Assembly: GCA_003232965.1 (NCBI GenBank)
Contig: QIKG01000309.1
Span: 1-5,242 of the forward strand
Source of the DNA: Oceanospirillales bacterium
GTDB lineage: Bacteria; Pseudomonadota; Gammaproteobacteria; Xanthomonadales; SZUA-36
Direction of reading: 5' to 3'
Length of the DNA: 5,242 nucleotides
Numbering within the stretch: the stretch's first letter is position 1; every line of letters starts with the position of its first letter. Under the pieces are notes generated by a model. That model was not told the origin of the DNA. It worked only from the letters and a program-made list of their open reading frames with translations, and searched no databases. Position numbers and translations under genes: made by a program. Of this stretch, positions 4,810 through 5,242 are shown piece by piece.

Positions 4810-5242
4810 CTCGGGTCAGTTCCTTTTTTAAAGCCATTCGCGCCCGGTGCAACCGTGACATCACAGTGCCTTGAGCAATTTCCTGAATCTCTGCAATTTC
4901 CGCATAACTCAGGTCCAAGTAATCCCGTAAAACGATAATTTCGCGTTGCCCTGGTGCTAATTCAGCTAGTGCTTGCCCCAGAGCCTCATCCCGCTGGCTA
5001 CTTTCCGCCAGACTTTCAGGCCCCGGACTAGCCTCAATGAGTTCAGACGCCTGATTACATCAATACAACCATTGCGAACAATCCGAAAAAACCAGGGTTT
5101 TAACGGACCGTTGCTGACCTTGTAAGTCTCCGGCCGACGCAGCACCTTGGTAAAAGCATCATGCACTGCATCTGCAGCATCATCGGCGTTACCTAATATT
5201 TGCGTGGCCAGTGCGTGTGCACCATTGCCCATTTGTACCAGT
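4796..5242 (-). pseudogene. ECF RNA polymerase sigma factor, 5' end missing and frame disrupted
   Basis: The gene enters from the right edge. In one frame it encodes sigma region 2: ATQILGNADDAADAVHDAF, then PWFFRIVRNGCIDVIRR, ending near 5047. Beyond this the frame turns into unrelated sequence and stops at 4966-4968. In the frame one base back, open from just after TGA 5062-5060, the sequence continues with ASELIEASPGPESL. It then encodes sigma region 4, including LAPGQREIIVLRDYLDLSYAEIA in segments and GTVMSRLHRARMALKKEL, stopping at 4798-4796. Joining the halves by one missing base near 5041-5062 gives a linker of normal length. Region 4 and its overlap with the anti-sigma start are well preserved, so the lesion is recent, a sequencing error, or a recoding event. 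The expected product would direct RNA polymerase to stress or envelope promoters. The start and promoter lie outside the window. Confidence 0.85.

Overview
The window looks like part of a gammaproteobacterial chromosome, probably from a free-living or marine-type species. This is inferred from gene content and protein similarity, such as a RecQ close to the enterobacterial type, an OmpR-type two-component pair and a YbjQ family protein. No ribosomal RNA or other taxonomic marker is present, so the genus cannot be named. Base composition is moderate and fairly even in the genes, and AT-rich between them. I see no transposase, integrase, CRISPR array, tRNA or rRNA.

Layout, left to right. (1) 1-573, minus: the first 191 codons of recQ; the rest lies beyond the left edge. 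(2) 574-847: no convincing gene. It holds a recQ promoter candidate and a run of inverted repeats reaching into the 3' end of the next gene. (3) 848-3093, minus: a two-component operon transcribed as response regulator, then sensor kinase, overlapping by ATGA. (4) 3094-3322: the AT-rich divergent control region, with similar tandem motifs facing each way. (5) 3323-3979, plus: a secreted spondin-domain protein, ending in a strong intrinsic terminator at 3993-4024. (6) 4035-5242, minus, convergent with the spondin gene: an ECF sigma factor (5' end outside the window, with a frame disruption near 5041-5062), its zinc-binding membrane anti-sigma factor, and a YbjQ family protein, all tightly packed or overlapping.

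How the parts may work together (inference). The response regulator gene and the spondin gene share one intergenic region. Copies of a GTGAT-like motif with about 11-bp spacing lie upstream of both, in the orientation of each gene. That suggests that the regulator controls both itself and the spondin protein, making the latter a surface or secreted output of an envelope signal. The sigma/anti-sigma/YbjQ operon is a second envelope-signalling module. Its sigma gene reads as region 2 in one frame and region 4 in another, so it is either newly broken, wrongly sequenced, or recoded.
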